Source of the DNA: Acidobacteriota bacterium
Lineage (GTDB): Bacteria > Acidobacteriota > Vicinamibacteria > Vicinamibacterales > CAVVIG01
Assembly (NCBI GenBank): GCA_003222555.1
Contig: QHWL01000048.1
Span: 10,843 to 22,921, forward strand
DNA: 12,079 nucleotides
Direction: 5' to 3'
Shown here piece after piece: positions 5,179-12,079 of this stretch. A program made the position numbers and the translations under genes. The notes under the pieces were generated by a model. It worked only from the letters and a program-made list of their open reading frames with translations. It did no database searches and was not told the origin of the DNA. How positions within the stretch are numbered: the first letter of the stretch is position 1; each line of letters starts with the position of its first letter.

Positions 5179-6216
5179 ATGACTCCCGCGCTGAAATTCC
5201 GCGACGCCATCTCATCGCGCCTGAAGATCATGGCGAAGCTCGATATCGCGGAGAAACGGCTGCCTCAGGACGGCCGCATCAAGATCCGGTTCAGCGACAA
5301 CGGCACGCAGAAGGAGATCGACTTCCGTGTCTCTGTCCTGCCGACGCTTTTCGGCGAAAAGATCGTCATGCGTCTGCTCGACAAAGACAAGCTGATGCTC
5401 GACATGACGAAGCTCGGCTTCGAGCAGGAGTCGCTCACCAAGTTCGAGGTGGCGATCGAGCGACCGTGGGGCATGGTGCTCGTGACGGGACCGACCGGCA
5501 GCGGCAAGACCAACACGCTTTATTCGGCGATCTCGCGCATCAACACGGTGGAAACCAACATCATGACCGCCGAGGACCCGGTCGAATTCAACCTCGTGGG
5601 CGTCAATCAGGTGCAGGTCCGGGAAAACATCGGCCTCAATTTCGCCGCGGCCCTTCGATCGTTTCTGCGGCAGGATCCCAACATCATCCTGGTCGGCGAA
5701 ATCCGCGACTTCGAGACCGCGGAGATTGCGGTCAAGGCGGCGCTGACGGGCCATCTCGTGCTTTCGACGCTGCACACCAACGACGCGCCCAGCACGGTGA
5801 ACCGGTTGATGAACATGGGCATCGAGCCGTTTCTGGTCGCCAGCTCGGTGCATCTGATTTGCGCCCAGCGCCTCGTTCGGCGGGTCTGCTCCAACTGCAA
5901 GGAGCCCAGCCCGCTGCCGGCGGCGGCGCTCATCCAGGCTGGATTCACCCCGGAGGACGCCAACAGCGTGACGCCTTTCAAAGGGAAGGGCTGCGAGAAG
6001 TGCAACCAGACCGGCTACAAGGGGCGCGTCGGCTTGTACGAGGTGATGGAGATTGCCGAGGAACTGCGCGAGCTGATTCTGGTCGGTGCGTCCGGCCTCG
6101 AGCTCCGCCGCAAGGCGGTCGATGAAGGGATGATCACACTGCGCCAGAGCGGCTTGCGAAAAGTGAAAATCGGCGTCACGACAGTCGAAGAGGTAGTGCG
6201 AGAGACAGTGAAATAG
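5179..6216 (+). CDS. pilB: PilB type IV pilus extension ATPase, C-terminal catalytic part after the in-frame TAG
   Basis: In frame with the N-terminal piece, beginning two codons after the TAG at an ATG that probably is an internal methionine. It holds the complete ATPase core: Walker A GPTGSGKT (104-111), Asp box TAEDPVEF (130-137), Walker B ILVGEIRD (170-177, catalytic Glu174), His box GHLVLSTLHTNDAPSTVNRL (191-210), and the tetracysteine zinc site CSNC (237-240) and CEKC (272-275). PilB hydrolyses ATP at the cytoplasmic face of PilC to drive pilin polymerisation. All catalytic residues are intact, which argues that the stop is recent, erroneous or bypassed. No Shine-Dalgarno precedes ATG 5179, but TAG followed six bases later by ATG could permit reinitiation. 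A 7-bp tandem repeat separates it from pilT. Confidence 0.92.
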   Translation: MTPALKFRDAISSRLKIMAKLDIAEKRLPQDGRIKIRFSDNGTQKEIDFRVSVLPTLFGEKIVMRLLDKDKLMLDMTKLGFEQESLTKFEVAIERPWGMVLVTGPTGSGKTNTLYSAISRINTVETNIMTAEDPVEFNLVGVNQVQVRENIGLNFAAALRSFLRQDPNIILVGEIRDFETAEIAVKAALTGHLVLSTLHTNDAPSTVNRLMNMGIEPFLVASSVHLICAQRLVRRVCSNCKEPSPLPAAALIQAGFTPEDANSVTPFKGKGCEKCNQTGYKGRVGLYEVMEIAEELRELILVGASGLELRRKAVDEGMITLRQSGLRKVKIGVTTVEEVVRETVK

Positions 6217-6217
6217 T

Positions 6218-6320
6218 CCAAGGACGACCAAGGACCAAGGACGACCAAGGACCAAAGGACGACCAAGGACCAAAGGACGGACCAAGGACCAAGGACCAAG
6301 GACCAAGGACAAAGGACCAA
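6218..6320. repeat. Heptamer tandem repeat (CCAAGGA) between pilB and pilT
   Basis: Twelve copies of AAGGAC spaced mostly 7-10 bases apart fill the whole pilB-pilT gap, with base unit CCAAGGA and occasional GA, GG or extra A insertions. The array begins directly after the pilB TAG and ends one base before the pilT ATG. Every unit carries AAGGA, a Shine-Dalgarno match, and the last one (6312-6316) sits five bases before ATG 6322, so the repeat itself supplies the pilT ribosome binding site. Confidence 0.9.
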
Positions 6321-6321
6321 T

Positions 6322-7446
6322 ATGGCCACATTGCCCGATCTCTTGAAGATGACGGTCGAGTTGAACGGCTCCGACCTTCATATCGCCACGAATACACCGC
6401 CCCAGGTGCGCGTCCACGGAAAGCTGCAACGACTCCAGCAGCCCGAGCTCACGCCGTCGGAAACCAAGAATCTCGTCTACAGCGTCCTCACCGATACGCA
6501 GAAAAAGCGCTTCGAAGAGACGATGGAGCTCGACTTCTCGTTCGGGATCCGCGGCCTCGCGCGCTTCCGCTGCAACGTCTTCACCCAGCGCGGCGCGGTG
6601 GGGGCCGTTTATCGGTTGATCTCGGAGAAGATCCGCACCGTGGGCGAGCTCGGCCTGCCGCCGGTGCTGTCCACGCTGGCCGATCGGCCGCGCGGCCTCG
6701 TGCTGGTCACCGGCCCCACCGGCAGCGGCAAGTCGACGACGCTTGCGGCGATGCTCGACAAGATCAATTCGGAGCGGTACGAGCACATCCTGACGATCGA
6801 GGATCCGATCGAGTACATCCACCAGCACAAGAACTGCCTCGTCAACCAACGCGAGGTGCTCAGCGACACGGCGAGTTTCTCGGCCGCGCTTCGTGCGGCG
6901 CTGCGCGAGGACCCCGACATCGTCCTCATCGGCGAAATGCGCGACCTGGAAACGGTCGAAGCGGCGTTGAAGATCGCCGAGACCGGCCACTTGACGTTCG
7001 GCACGCTGCATACCAACTCGGCGGCGCAGACCATCAACCGCATCATCGACATCTTTCCGGCGGGCCAGCAGTCGCAGATTCGGACGCAGTTGTCGCTCGT
7101 GCTCGAAGGGATCGTCTGTCAGGCGCTCTTGCCCCGTGCCGACGGCAAGGGGCGCGTGGTGTCGCTCGAGATCCTCGTCCCCAACCCCGCAATCCGCAAC
7201 CTGATTCGGGACGACAAGATCCATCAGATTTACGGCGCAATGCAGACCGGGCAAGAGAAACTCGGGATGCAGACGGCGAACCAGTCGCTGGCCAGCCTCC
7301 ATTTGAAGCGGCTGATCACGCTCGACGTGGCGCTGGGCGCCTCGTCGAACAAGGACGAGTTGCAGGACATGATCAGTCGCGGCGTCGGCGTCGTGGCTGG
7401 CGCGGGGATGGGCCGCACCCCGGGAACGGTGCCGAGTAGAAGTTAG
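6322..7446 (+). CDS. pilT: PilT type IV pilus retraction ATPase
   Basis: The 374-residue product is a complete PilT, the hexameric ATPase that depolymerises the pilus for twitching motility. Visible elements: the N-terminal PAS-like region (GSDLHIATNTPPQVRVHG), Walker A GPTGSGKS (131-138), Asp box TIEDPIEYIH (158-167), Walker B IVLIGEMRD (200-208, catalytic Glu205), His box GHLTFGTLHTNSAAQTINRI (222-241), and the AIRNLIR motif (290-296) required for retraction in PilT. This last motif and the lack of a tetracysteine site separate it from PilB. Start ATG 6322 uses an AAGGA provided by the upstream heptamer array. The final residues SRS and the TAG stop are themselves made from the first units of the GTAGAAG repeat that follows, so the repeat appears to have grown into, or replaced, the original 3' end. 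Confidence 0.97.
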   Translation: MATLPDLLKMTVELNGSDLHIATNTPPQVRVHGKLQRLQQPELTPSETKNLVYSVLTDTQKKRFEETMELDFSFGIRGLARFRCNVFTQRGAVGAVYRLISEKIRTVGELGLPPVLSTLADRPRGLVLVTGPTGSGKSTTLAAMLDKINSERYEHILTIEDPIEYIHQHKNCLVNQREVLSDTASFSAALRAALREDPDIVLIGEMRDLETVEAALKIAETGHLTFGTLHTNSAAQTINRIIDIFPAGQQSQIRTQLSLVLEGIVCQALLPRADGKGRVVSLEILVPNPAIRNLIRDDKIHQIYGAMQTGQEKLGMQTANQSLASLHLKRLITLDVALGASSNKDELQDMISRGVGVVAGAGMGRTPGTVPSRS

Positions 7447-7498
7447 AAGTTAGAAGGTAGAAGGTAGAAGGTAGAAGGTAGAAGGTAGAAGGTAGAAG
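7436..7498. repeat. Heptamer tandem repeat (GTAGAAG) between pilT and pilC
   Basis: Nine perfect or near-perfect 7-bp units in a row: GTAGAAG at 7436-7442, TTAGAAG at 7443-7449 and 7450-7456, then six GTAGAAG up to 7498. The first two units encode the last residues and the TAG stop of pilT. Because 7 is not a multiple of 3, the TAG inside each unit provides stops in all three frames, closing any read-through. The array ends 12 bases before pilC, whose own GGGGA ribosome binding site follows. Confidence 0.95.
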
Positions 7499-7510
7499 TC
7501 AGGGGACAAC

Positions 7511-8731
7511 ATGCCGACATTCGCCTATTCGGGCCGCACGCGCGGCGGTGAGACGGTCAGCGGCGAGCGGGCCGCCGACACGATGGACGCGGCGGTCGCC
7601 GCGCTGAGGCGCGATTCGATCCTCGTGACGCGGATCACGCCCGCCAAGGCGAAAGCCGAGGCGGCGGCCGCGGCCAAGAAGGGGAACACGAACAAGAAGG
7701 TCTCCCCGAAGAACCTGGCGGTCTTCGTGCGACAGTTCTCCGTGATGATCGACGCCGGGCTGCCGCTCGTCCAATGCCTCGATATCCTCGGCAACCAGGA
7801 GGAAGACAAGAACTTCGCCGAAGTGATCCTCCAGACGCGGACCCTCGTCGAAGGCGGCGCCGCGCTGGCGGACGCGATGCGCAGGTTTCCCAAAGCCTTC
7901 GACCCGCTCTTCACGAACATGATTGCCGCGGGCGAAGCGGGCGGTATTCTCGACACGATCTTGAAGCGGCTGGCGACCTACATCGAGAAGGCCGTCAAGC
8001 TGAAGGGCCAGGTCCAGTCCGCGATGATTTACCCGATCGCGGTCATCTGCATCGCCGGCATTGTCGTCGGCGTGATTCTGTGGAAGGTGATTCCCACCTT
8101 CGCGGCGATGTTCGCCGGCCTCGGCGCCGATCTGCCGCTGCCGACGCGAATCGTCATTGCGCTCAGCGACAACCTGGTGAAGTTCATGCCGTTCGTCATC
8201 CCCGGATTCTTTGCGGCGGGGTACGGATTCAAGCAGTATTACGGGACCTCCGGCGGGCGGCGGACGATCGACAGCGTCGTGCTCAAGATGCCCGTGCTCG
8301 GCATGCTGATGCGCAAGATCGCCGTCGCGCGGTTCTGCCGCACGCTCTCGACGCTCATCAGCTCCGGCGTGCCGATCCTCGACGGGCTCGAGATCACGGC
8401 GAAAACCTCGGGCAACGCCATCGTCGAGGACGCCATCATGCTCACGCGCAAGAGCATCGAACGCGGCGAGACCATCGCGGTGCCGCTGAAGGAAACGGCC
8501 GTGTTCCCGCCGATGGTGACGCAGATGATCGGCGTAGGTGAGGCGACCGGCGCGCTCGACGCCATGCTCGCGAAAATCGCGGACTTCTACGAAGAGGAAG
8601 TCGATGTCGCGGTGGCCGGCCTCCTCACGCTGCTCGAACCGATCATGATTGCGCTCCTCGGCGGCGTAGTCGGCGGCATCGTCATCGCGATGTACATGCC
8701 GATCTTCGACATGATCAGCAAGTTGACATAA
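7511..8731 (+). CDS. pilC: PilC type IV pilus inner-membrane platform protein
   Basis: The 406-residue product has the normal PilC/GspF length and layout. The short N-terminal region (MPTFAYSGRTRGGETVSGE) contacts the ATPases, and two T2SSF domains follow, the first near 70-190 (FVRQFSVMIDAGLPLVQCLDIL) and the second near 270-400 (ARFCRTLSTLISSGVPILDGLEI). Hydrophobic membrane segments are YPIAVICIAGIVVGVILWKVI, FMPFVIPGFFAAGYGF and LLTLLEPIMIALLGGVVGGIV. The conserved GEATGALDAML is present. PilC sits in the inner membrane and transmits PilB and PilT motion to the pilin stack. ATG 7511 is preceded by GGGGA four bases upstream. The TAA stop is directly followed by the ATG called for pilS (TAAATG), consistent with coupled translation. 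Confidence 0.97.
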   Translation: MPTFAYSGRTRGGETVSGERAADTMDAAVAALRRDSILVTRITPAKAKAEAAAAAKKGNTNKKVSPKNLAVFVRQFSVMIDAGLPLVQCLDILGNQEEDKNFAEVILQTRTLVEGGAALADAMRRFPKAFDPLFTNMIAAGEAGGILDTILKRLATYIEKAVKLKGQVQSAMIYPIAVICIAGIVVGVILWKVIPTFAAMFAGLGADLPLPTRIVIALSDNLVKFMPFVIPGFFAAGYGFKQYYGTSGGRRTIDSVVLKMPVLGMLMRKIAVARFCRTLSTLISSGVPILDGLEITAKTSGNAIVEDAIMLTRKSIERGETIAVPLKETAVFPPMVTQMIGVGEATGALDAMLAKIADFYEEEVDVAVAGLLTLLEPIMIALLGGVVGGIVIAMYMPIFDMISKLT

Positions 8732-10507
8732 ATGCGAAGCTCTACCACGGAGGTCACGGAGCGGAACCACTCGAACAGAGGTCACGGATTCCTATGCATC
8801 TTGCTTCCGTGTCCTCCGTTTGCTCTCCGTGTCCTCCGTGGTAGCGCCTTTCTCTCTCGCGCTTTTCTCTGGGTCGGATGGCTCATCGCCATCCGGGCCG
8901 TCATCAGCACGCTGTTGCTGGGGACGGCGACGTTCGCGCAAATCACCGCGCCCGGCTCGTTTCAGGTCGACCCCTTCTTCTTCCTGATCGGCTTGACCTA
9001 TGCGCTGACGATCAGCTACGCCGCGGCGTTGCGCCTGGTGGATCGGTACCGCTGGCTTGTCGACGTGCAGCTGGGCGGCGACGCGCTGATTGTCTCGGCC
9101 TTCATCTATTTCACTGGTGGCATCACCAGCTACTTCTCGTCGCTGTACGTCCTGCCGATCGTCGCCGCCAGCACTTTGCAGGGCCGCCTCGGAGGGCTGC
9201 TCGTGGCGACGCTCAGCGCGATCCTGTACGGCGGCCTCGTCCTCGCGCAGTACCTCACTGCGGCGGGGCTGCTGCACGATCCTTGGCTCGTCATCTCGGC
9301 CCTGGCGCTGCCGGCGCGGTCGGTCGCCGAGTATACCTACGCGCTGAACGCCTTCGGATTCTTTGCCGTCGCCTGGCTGAGCGGATCGCTCGCCGAAAGC
9401 CTGCGATCGACCGGGGTCAAGCTTGCGCAGGCGTCGAGCGACATCGCGGACCTGCAGGCGCTCAACCAACACGTCATCGACAGCCTGCCGAGCGGCCTGG
9501 CCACCACTGACAACACACTACGAATCCTGACCTTCAATCGCGCGGCCGAGATGATTACCGGACTGGTGGTCCGGTCGGTGGTCGGCCGCCCGATCGACGA
9601 GGTGCTCCAGCTGCCGACGGAAATGCTCGAAGTGGTCAGCGCCGATTTGCGCGGCGCGCGGGCGCGCCGCATCGAGTTCCAGTATCGGCGTGAGACCACC
9701 GGCGTGCGAATCGAGATCGGGTTGAGCGCGGCCTACCTCGAGACACCCGGAGGGCGAGCCGGTTATCTCTTCACCTTTCAAGACGTCACCGACATCAAGA
9801 AGCTCGAGCGCGACGCTCGTCTGCAGTCGCGGCTTGCCGCGGTGGGTGAGATGGCCGCCGGGATCGCCCACGAAATCCGCAATCCGCTGGCGTCGATGTC
9901 GGGCTCGATCCAGATCCTTCGGCAGGAGCTTCCCCTCAGCGTCGAGCAGGGCCAGCTCATGGACATCGTGCTGCGCGAGTCCGAGCGGCTCAATACGACC
10001 ATTCGTTCGTTTCTGGCCTACGCCCGGCCGCACCGGTTCGCGATCGCCCGCTTCGACCTCCGGCGCGCGCTGAACGACACGGCGCTCCTGCTTCGAAACA
10101 GCGTTGAAGTCTGCGAGGGCCACGTCATCGACGTCGTCGTCCCGGAGACCGAGCTCTGGTACGAGGCCGACGAAGGGCAGATCAAGCAGATCGTGTGGAA
10201 CCTCGCCACCAACGGACTGCGCGCCATGCCCGAAGGCGGGCGGTTGCGGCTTCTGGCCGCGATGGAGGCCTCGTCTGAAGGCGTCGTGATTACCGTTCGG
10301 GACGAGGGCGTTGGCATTCCGTCCGAGGAGCTCGACGGCTTGTTCCAGCCCTTTCACGGGCGCTTCGCCAAGGGCAGCGGCCTCGGCCTCGCCATCGTCC
10401 ACCGCATCGTCACCGATTACAACGGAGAAATTCAGGTCAGCTCGCAGCCGGAGCATGGCACCACGGTCTCGGTGCGGCTCCCGGCGCGCGCTGTGGTGTC
10501 AACATGA
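8732..10507 (+). CDS. pilS: PilS sensor histidine kinase of the type IV pilus two-component system
   Basis: The inner-membrane kinase phosphorylates PilR. Domains in the 591-residue frame: a multi-helix membrane region (about 46-222, including FIYFTGGITSYFSSLYVLPI), a cytoplasmic PAS domain (about 245-355, IDSLPSGLATTDNTLRILTFNRAAE), HisKA with phospho-accepting His380 in AAGIAHEIRNP, and the HATPase domain with N box IVWNLATNGLRAMPEGG (Asn490, Asn494), G1 VRDEGVGIP and G2 AKGSGLGLAIV. The called start ATG 8732 abuts the pilC stop but has no clear Shine-Dalgarno. Residues about 5-45 are encoded by a nested inverted repeat and do not resemble the family; recognisable PilS begins near WVGWLIAIR (47-55). 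The real start may be later, for example TTG 8801, or the repeat has been absorbed as an extension. The gene overlaps pilR by ATGA (10504-10507), implying coupled translation. Confidence 0.93.
   Translation: MRSSTTEVTERNHSNRGHGFLCILLPCPPFALRVLRGSAFLSRAFLWVGWLIAIRAVISTLLLGTATFAQITAPGSFQVDPFFFLIGLTYALTISYAAALRLVDRYRWLVDVQLGGDALIVSAFIYFTGGITSYFSSLYVLPIVAASTLQGRLGGLLVATLSAILYGGLVLAQYLTAAGLLHDPWLVISALALPARSVAEYTYALNAFGFFAVAWLSGSLAESLRSTGVKLAQASSDIADLQALNQHVIDSLPSGLATTDNTLRILTFNRAAEMITGLVVRSVVGRPIDEVLQLPTEMLEVVSADLRGARARRIEFQYRRETTGVRIEIGLSAAYLETPGGRAGYLFTFQDVTDIKKLERDARLQSRLAAVGEMAAGIAHEIRNPLASMSGSIQILRQELPLSVEQGQLMDIVLRESERLNTTIRSFLAYARPHRFAIARFDLRRALNDTALLLRNSVEVCEGHVIDVVVPETELWYEADEGQIKQIVWNLATNGLRAMPEGGRLRLLAAMEASSEGVVITVRDEGVGIPSEELDGLFQPFHGRFAKGSGLGLAIVHRIVTDYNGEIQVSSQPEHGTTVSVRLPARAVVST
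8743..8843. repeat. Nested inverted repeat (ACCACGGAGG type) in the 5' end of pilS
   Basis: Outer arms of 19 bp, 8743-8761 and 8825-8843, pair at 18 of 19 positions. Inside, GAGGTCACGGA recurs at 8778-8788 and TCCGTGTCCTCCGT recurs at 8806-8819 (also at 8826-8839), giving a second nested pair. The element starts 11 bases after the pilC TAA and lies in the coding frame assigned to the PilS N-terminus. The arm motif ACCAC-RR-AGG matches the outer arm of the repeat at 3391-3466, so the two may belong to one family. Confidence 0.85.
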
Positions 10508-11913
10508 CCGCTACCGCGACTGAACCGGCGATCGACACACGTCCGGCCCGGATCCTCGTCGTCGACGATGAGCGATCGATGAGGGAGCTGCTGGCCATCG
10601 TCCTCCGGCGTGAAGGGTACGAGGTACTGCTCGCCGAAAACGGACGCGCGGCCATCGAGACGCTCGAGCGGGAGCCAGTCGACATTCTGATCTCGGACAT
10701 CAAGATGCCGGACCTGAGCGGCGTCGAAGTGCTGCGCGCGGCCAAGCAGATCGACAAGAACATCCTGGGGATCATGATTACCGCGTTCGCGTCGACCGAA
10801 ACCGCGGTCGAGGCGATGCGCCTGGGCGCCTGCGACTATCTGAGCAAGCCCTTCGATGTCGATCTCCTGCGGATGAAGGTCCGCGAGAAGATCGAGAATC
10901 GCCATCTGCGGCAGGAGAACGTGCTGCTGAAGCGGACCCTGGGCCTCACGCATCAGTTTGCGAACATCATCGGCCGCAGCGAAACCATGCTCGACGTGTT
11001 CAAGATGATCGAGACCGTCGCCCGCACCAACAGCACGATTTTGCTCACGGGGGAGTCGGGCACGGGCAAGGGGCTCGTGGCGCAGGCGATCCATTTCCAC
11101 TCGCTCCGGCGCGATCGGCCGCTCGTCGCCGTCAACTGCGGCGCGATGCCCGAGGCGCTGCTCGAATCCGAGCTGTTCGGACACATGCGCGGGTCGTTTA
11201 CCGGCGCCGACGCGAACAAGAAAGGGCTGATCGAAGTCGCCGAGCGCGGCAGCGTCTTCCTCGACGAGATCGGCGAGATGAGCGCCGTGATGCAGGTGAA
11301 GCTGCTGCGCGTCCTGCAGGAGCGAAAGTTCCGGCGTGTCGGCGGGCTCGAGGAGATGCAGGCCGATATCCGCGTAATCGCCGCGACGAACCAGGATCTG
11401 GCCGGCCGCGTCGCGGATGGCCGGTTCCGGGAAGACCTCTTCTACCGCATCAACGTGATTCCGATCGCGCTGCCGCCGCTGCGCGAGCGACGCGAAGACA
11501 TCCCGCTGCTCGCCGACCACTTTCTGGCGAAGTACAGCGAGCAGATGGGGAAGCACGTCACCAGCATCTCTCAAGATGCCCTGCAGTTCATGCTCCGCTA
11601 TGACTGGCCGGGCAACATTCGCGAGCTCGAGAACACGATCGAGCGCGCGGTGGCGCTCGAATCGACGCCGGTGGTCTTGCCTGAGAGCCTGCCGCCAGCC
11701 ATCCGCGGCGACAGCCCCCGGGGCGCCGGCCAGTCGACCGACGGGCTGCCCGACTCCGGCTTCGATCTCGAGGCACACGTCAAAGAGATTGAGCGCGGCT
11801 ATATCGCCGAAGCGCTCAAGCGAGCCGGCGGCGTTCAGGTGAGGGCGGCGGAGCTACTGGGCATGAGCTTCCGGTCCTTTCGGTACTACGTCAAGAAATA
11901 CAACCTGCGGTGA
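10504..11913 (+). CDS. pilR: PilR sigma-54-dependent response regulator
   Basis: NtrC-family activator with the three expected parts in 469 residues. The receiver domain (about 16-130) has Asp21/Asp22, phospho-acceptor Asp65 in ILISDIKMPD and Lys115 in YLSKPF. The AAA+ domain (about 155-385) has Walker A GESGTGKG (183-190), the sigma-54 contact loop as GSFTGA (230-235), Walker B VFLDEIGE (251-258) and FREDLFYRINV (308-318). A Fis-type helix-turn-helix closes the protein (about 433-469, VRAAELLGMSFRSFRYYVKKYNLR). The serine in GSFTGA in place of GAFTGA also occurs, as I recall, in Pseudomonas PilR. Phosphorylated PilR activates pilA from a -24/-12 promoter, and such a promoter lies 120 bases after this gene. 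The start ATG overlaps the pilS stop; the TGA stop is the first half of a TGAC-N7-GTC motif. Confidence 0.96.
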   Translation: MTATATEPAIDTRPARILVVDDERSMRELLAIVLRREGYEVLLAENGRAAIETLEREPVDILISDIKMPDLSGVEVLRAAKQIDKNILGIMITAFASTETAVEAMRLGACDYLSKPFDVDLLRMKVREKIENRHLRQENVLLKRTLGLTHQFANIIGRSETMLDVFKMIETVARTNSTILLTGESGTGKGLVAQAIHFHSLRRDRPLVAVNCGAMPEALLESELFGHMRGSFTGADANKKGLIEVAERGSVFLDEIGEMSAVMQVKLLRVLQERKFRRVGGLEEMQADIRVIAATNQDLAGRVADGRFREDLFYRINVIPIALPPLRERREDIPLLADHFLAKYSEQMGKHVTSISQDALQFMLRYDWPGNIRELENTIERAVALESTPVVLPESLPPAIRGDSPRGAGQSTDGLPDSGFDLEAHVKEIERGYIAEALKRAGGVQVRAAELLGMSFRSFRYYVKKYNLR

Positions 11914-11949
11914 CATTCCGTGTCGGTCCTGTTTGACGGAAATTGTCAG
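11911..11949 (+). promoter_or_regulatory. Two tandem TGAC-N7-GTC motifs, candidate activator sites
   Basis: Site 1, TGACATTCCGTGTC (11911-11924), overlaps the pilR stop. Site 2, TTGACGGAAATTGTCAG (11933-11949), begins 22-23 bp later, about two helical turns. Both centre roughly 115-140 bp upstream of the start point expected from the sigma-54 promoter at 12033, where enhancer-type activators usually bind. They contain TGTC, the core I recall for Pseudomonas PilR sites ((C/G)TGTC). Site 2 resembles the palindrome before pilB (4395-4411). Assignment to PilR is inference. Confidence 0.45.
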
Positions 11950-12032
11950 CTCGGGCGTCGTTTCAAGGCGTTTCCGTGTGATGCGAACATGTAAGTACAA
12001 GTACGATAAGTGTTTATGCCATTGAAGAGCTC

Positions 12033-12048
12033 TGGCATGCCGGTTGCT
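12033..12048 (+). promoter_or_regulatory. Sigma-54 (-24/-12) promoter, predicted to drive pilA
   Basis: TGGCATGCCGGTTGCT matches the TGGCAC-N5-TTGC[A/T] consensus except for one T in place of C. The invariant GG (12034-12035) and GC (12046-12047) are separated by exactly 10 bp. It lies immediately after the gene for a sigma-54 activator and reads rightwards out of the window, where pilA is expected. Transcription should begin near 12059. Confidence 0.8.
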
Positions 12049-12079
12049 CAATAGCTCAGCACGCACATCCGATGGACAC

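Noticed and set aside
5212..7302. Very long minus-strand open frame (696 codons) opposite pilB and pilT
   Set aside because: It is the antisense of two clearly recognised ATPases. Its composition is His/Arg/Asp/Leu-rich without domains; high GC makes such frames common.
6218..7498. Heptamer arrays as a CRISPR-like structure
   Set aside because: Units are 7 bp with no unique spacers and no cas genes; these are simple tandem repeats.
10432..11778. 448-codon minus-strand open frame opposite pilR, and a similar 428-codon frame at 7499-8785 opposite pilC
   Set aside because: Shadows of pilR and pilC in the complementary frame, with no family-like sequence or start signal.

Overview
The window looks like high-GC chromosomal DNA from an environmental bacterium, most likely an Acidobacteriota member (perhaps Vicinamibacteria-like). 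The assignment is inference: it rests on the style of the pilus proteins, the gene mix and the abundance of short intergenic repeats, not on a marker gene. There are no rRNA or tRNA genes, no CRISPR and no recognisable transposase.

Left block (1-2528, minus strand) looks worn. Read from right to left it holds: a short secreted protein with only a carboxypeptidase-regulatory-like domain, which resembles the N-terminus of a TonB-dependent receptor that lost its barrel; an unidentified C-terminal fragment in another frame; a short Yip1-like membrane protein that ends abruptly; and, abutting it as TAG|ATG, a MacA/HlyD-type efflux adaptor broken by a frameshift near 852-862. A 9-bp tandem repeat covers the adaptor stop.

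Middle block (2529-4385, plus strand): a pyruvoyl-dependent arginine decarboxylase whose true start is almost certainly GTG 2810, downstream of a near-consensus sigma-70 promoter (2748-2776). It is followed by an outer-membrane beta-barrel protein whose start codon and signal peptide lie inside an imperfect inverted repeat.

Right block (4386-12079, plus strand) is a type IV pilus cluster in the order pilB-pilT-pilC-pilS-pilR, the same order as I recall for Myxococcus xanthus, where pilA follows. PilB (extension ATPase), PilT (retraction ATPase) and PilC (inner-membrane platform) are the motor. PilS (sensor kinase) and PilR (sigma-54 activator) normally control pilin transcription. In line with this, a good -24/-12 promoter lies at 12033-12048 and pilA is predicted just beyond the window. 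pilB carries an in-frame TAG at 5170-5172 in an otherwise intact gene.

The most unusual structure is at the gene junctions. pilB-pilT and pilT-pilC are separated by two different 7-bp tandem repeats. The pilC-pilS junction and the decarboxylase-barrel junction carry related nested inverted repeats that reach into the N-terminal coding sequence of the downstream gene. A TGAC-N7-GTC(A) motif occurs once before pilB and twice between pilR and the sigma-54 promoter, a candidate operator linking the two ends of the cluster.
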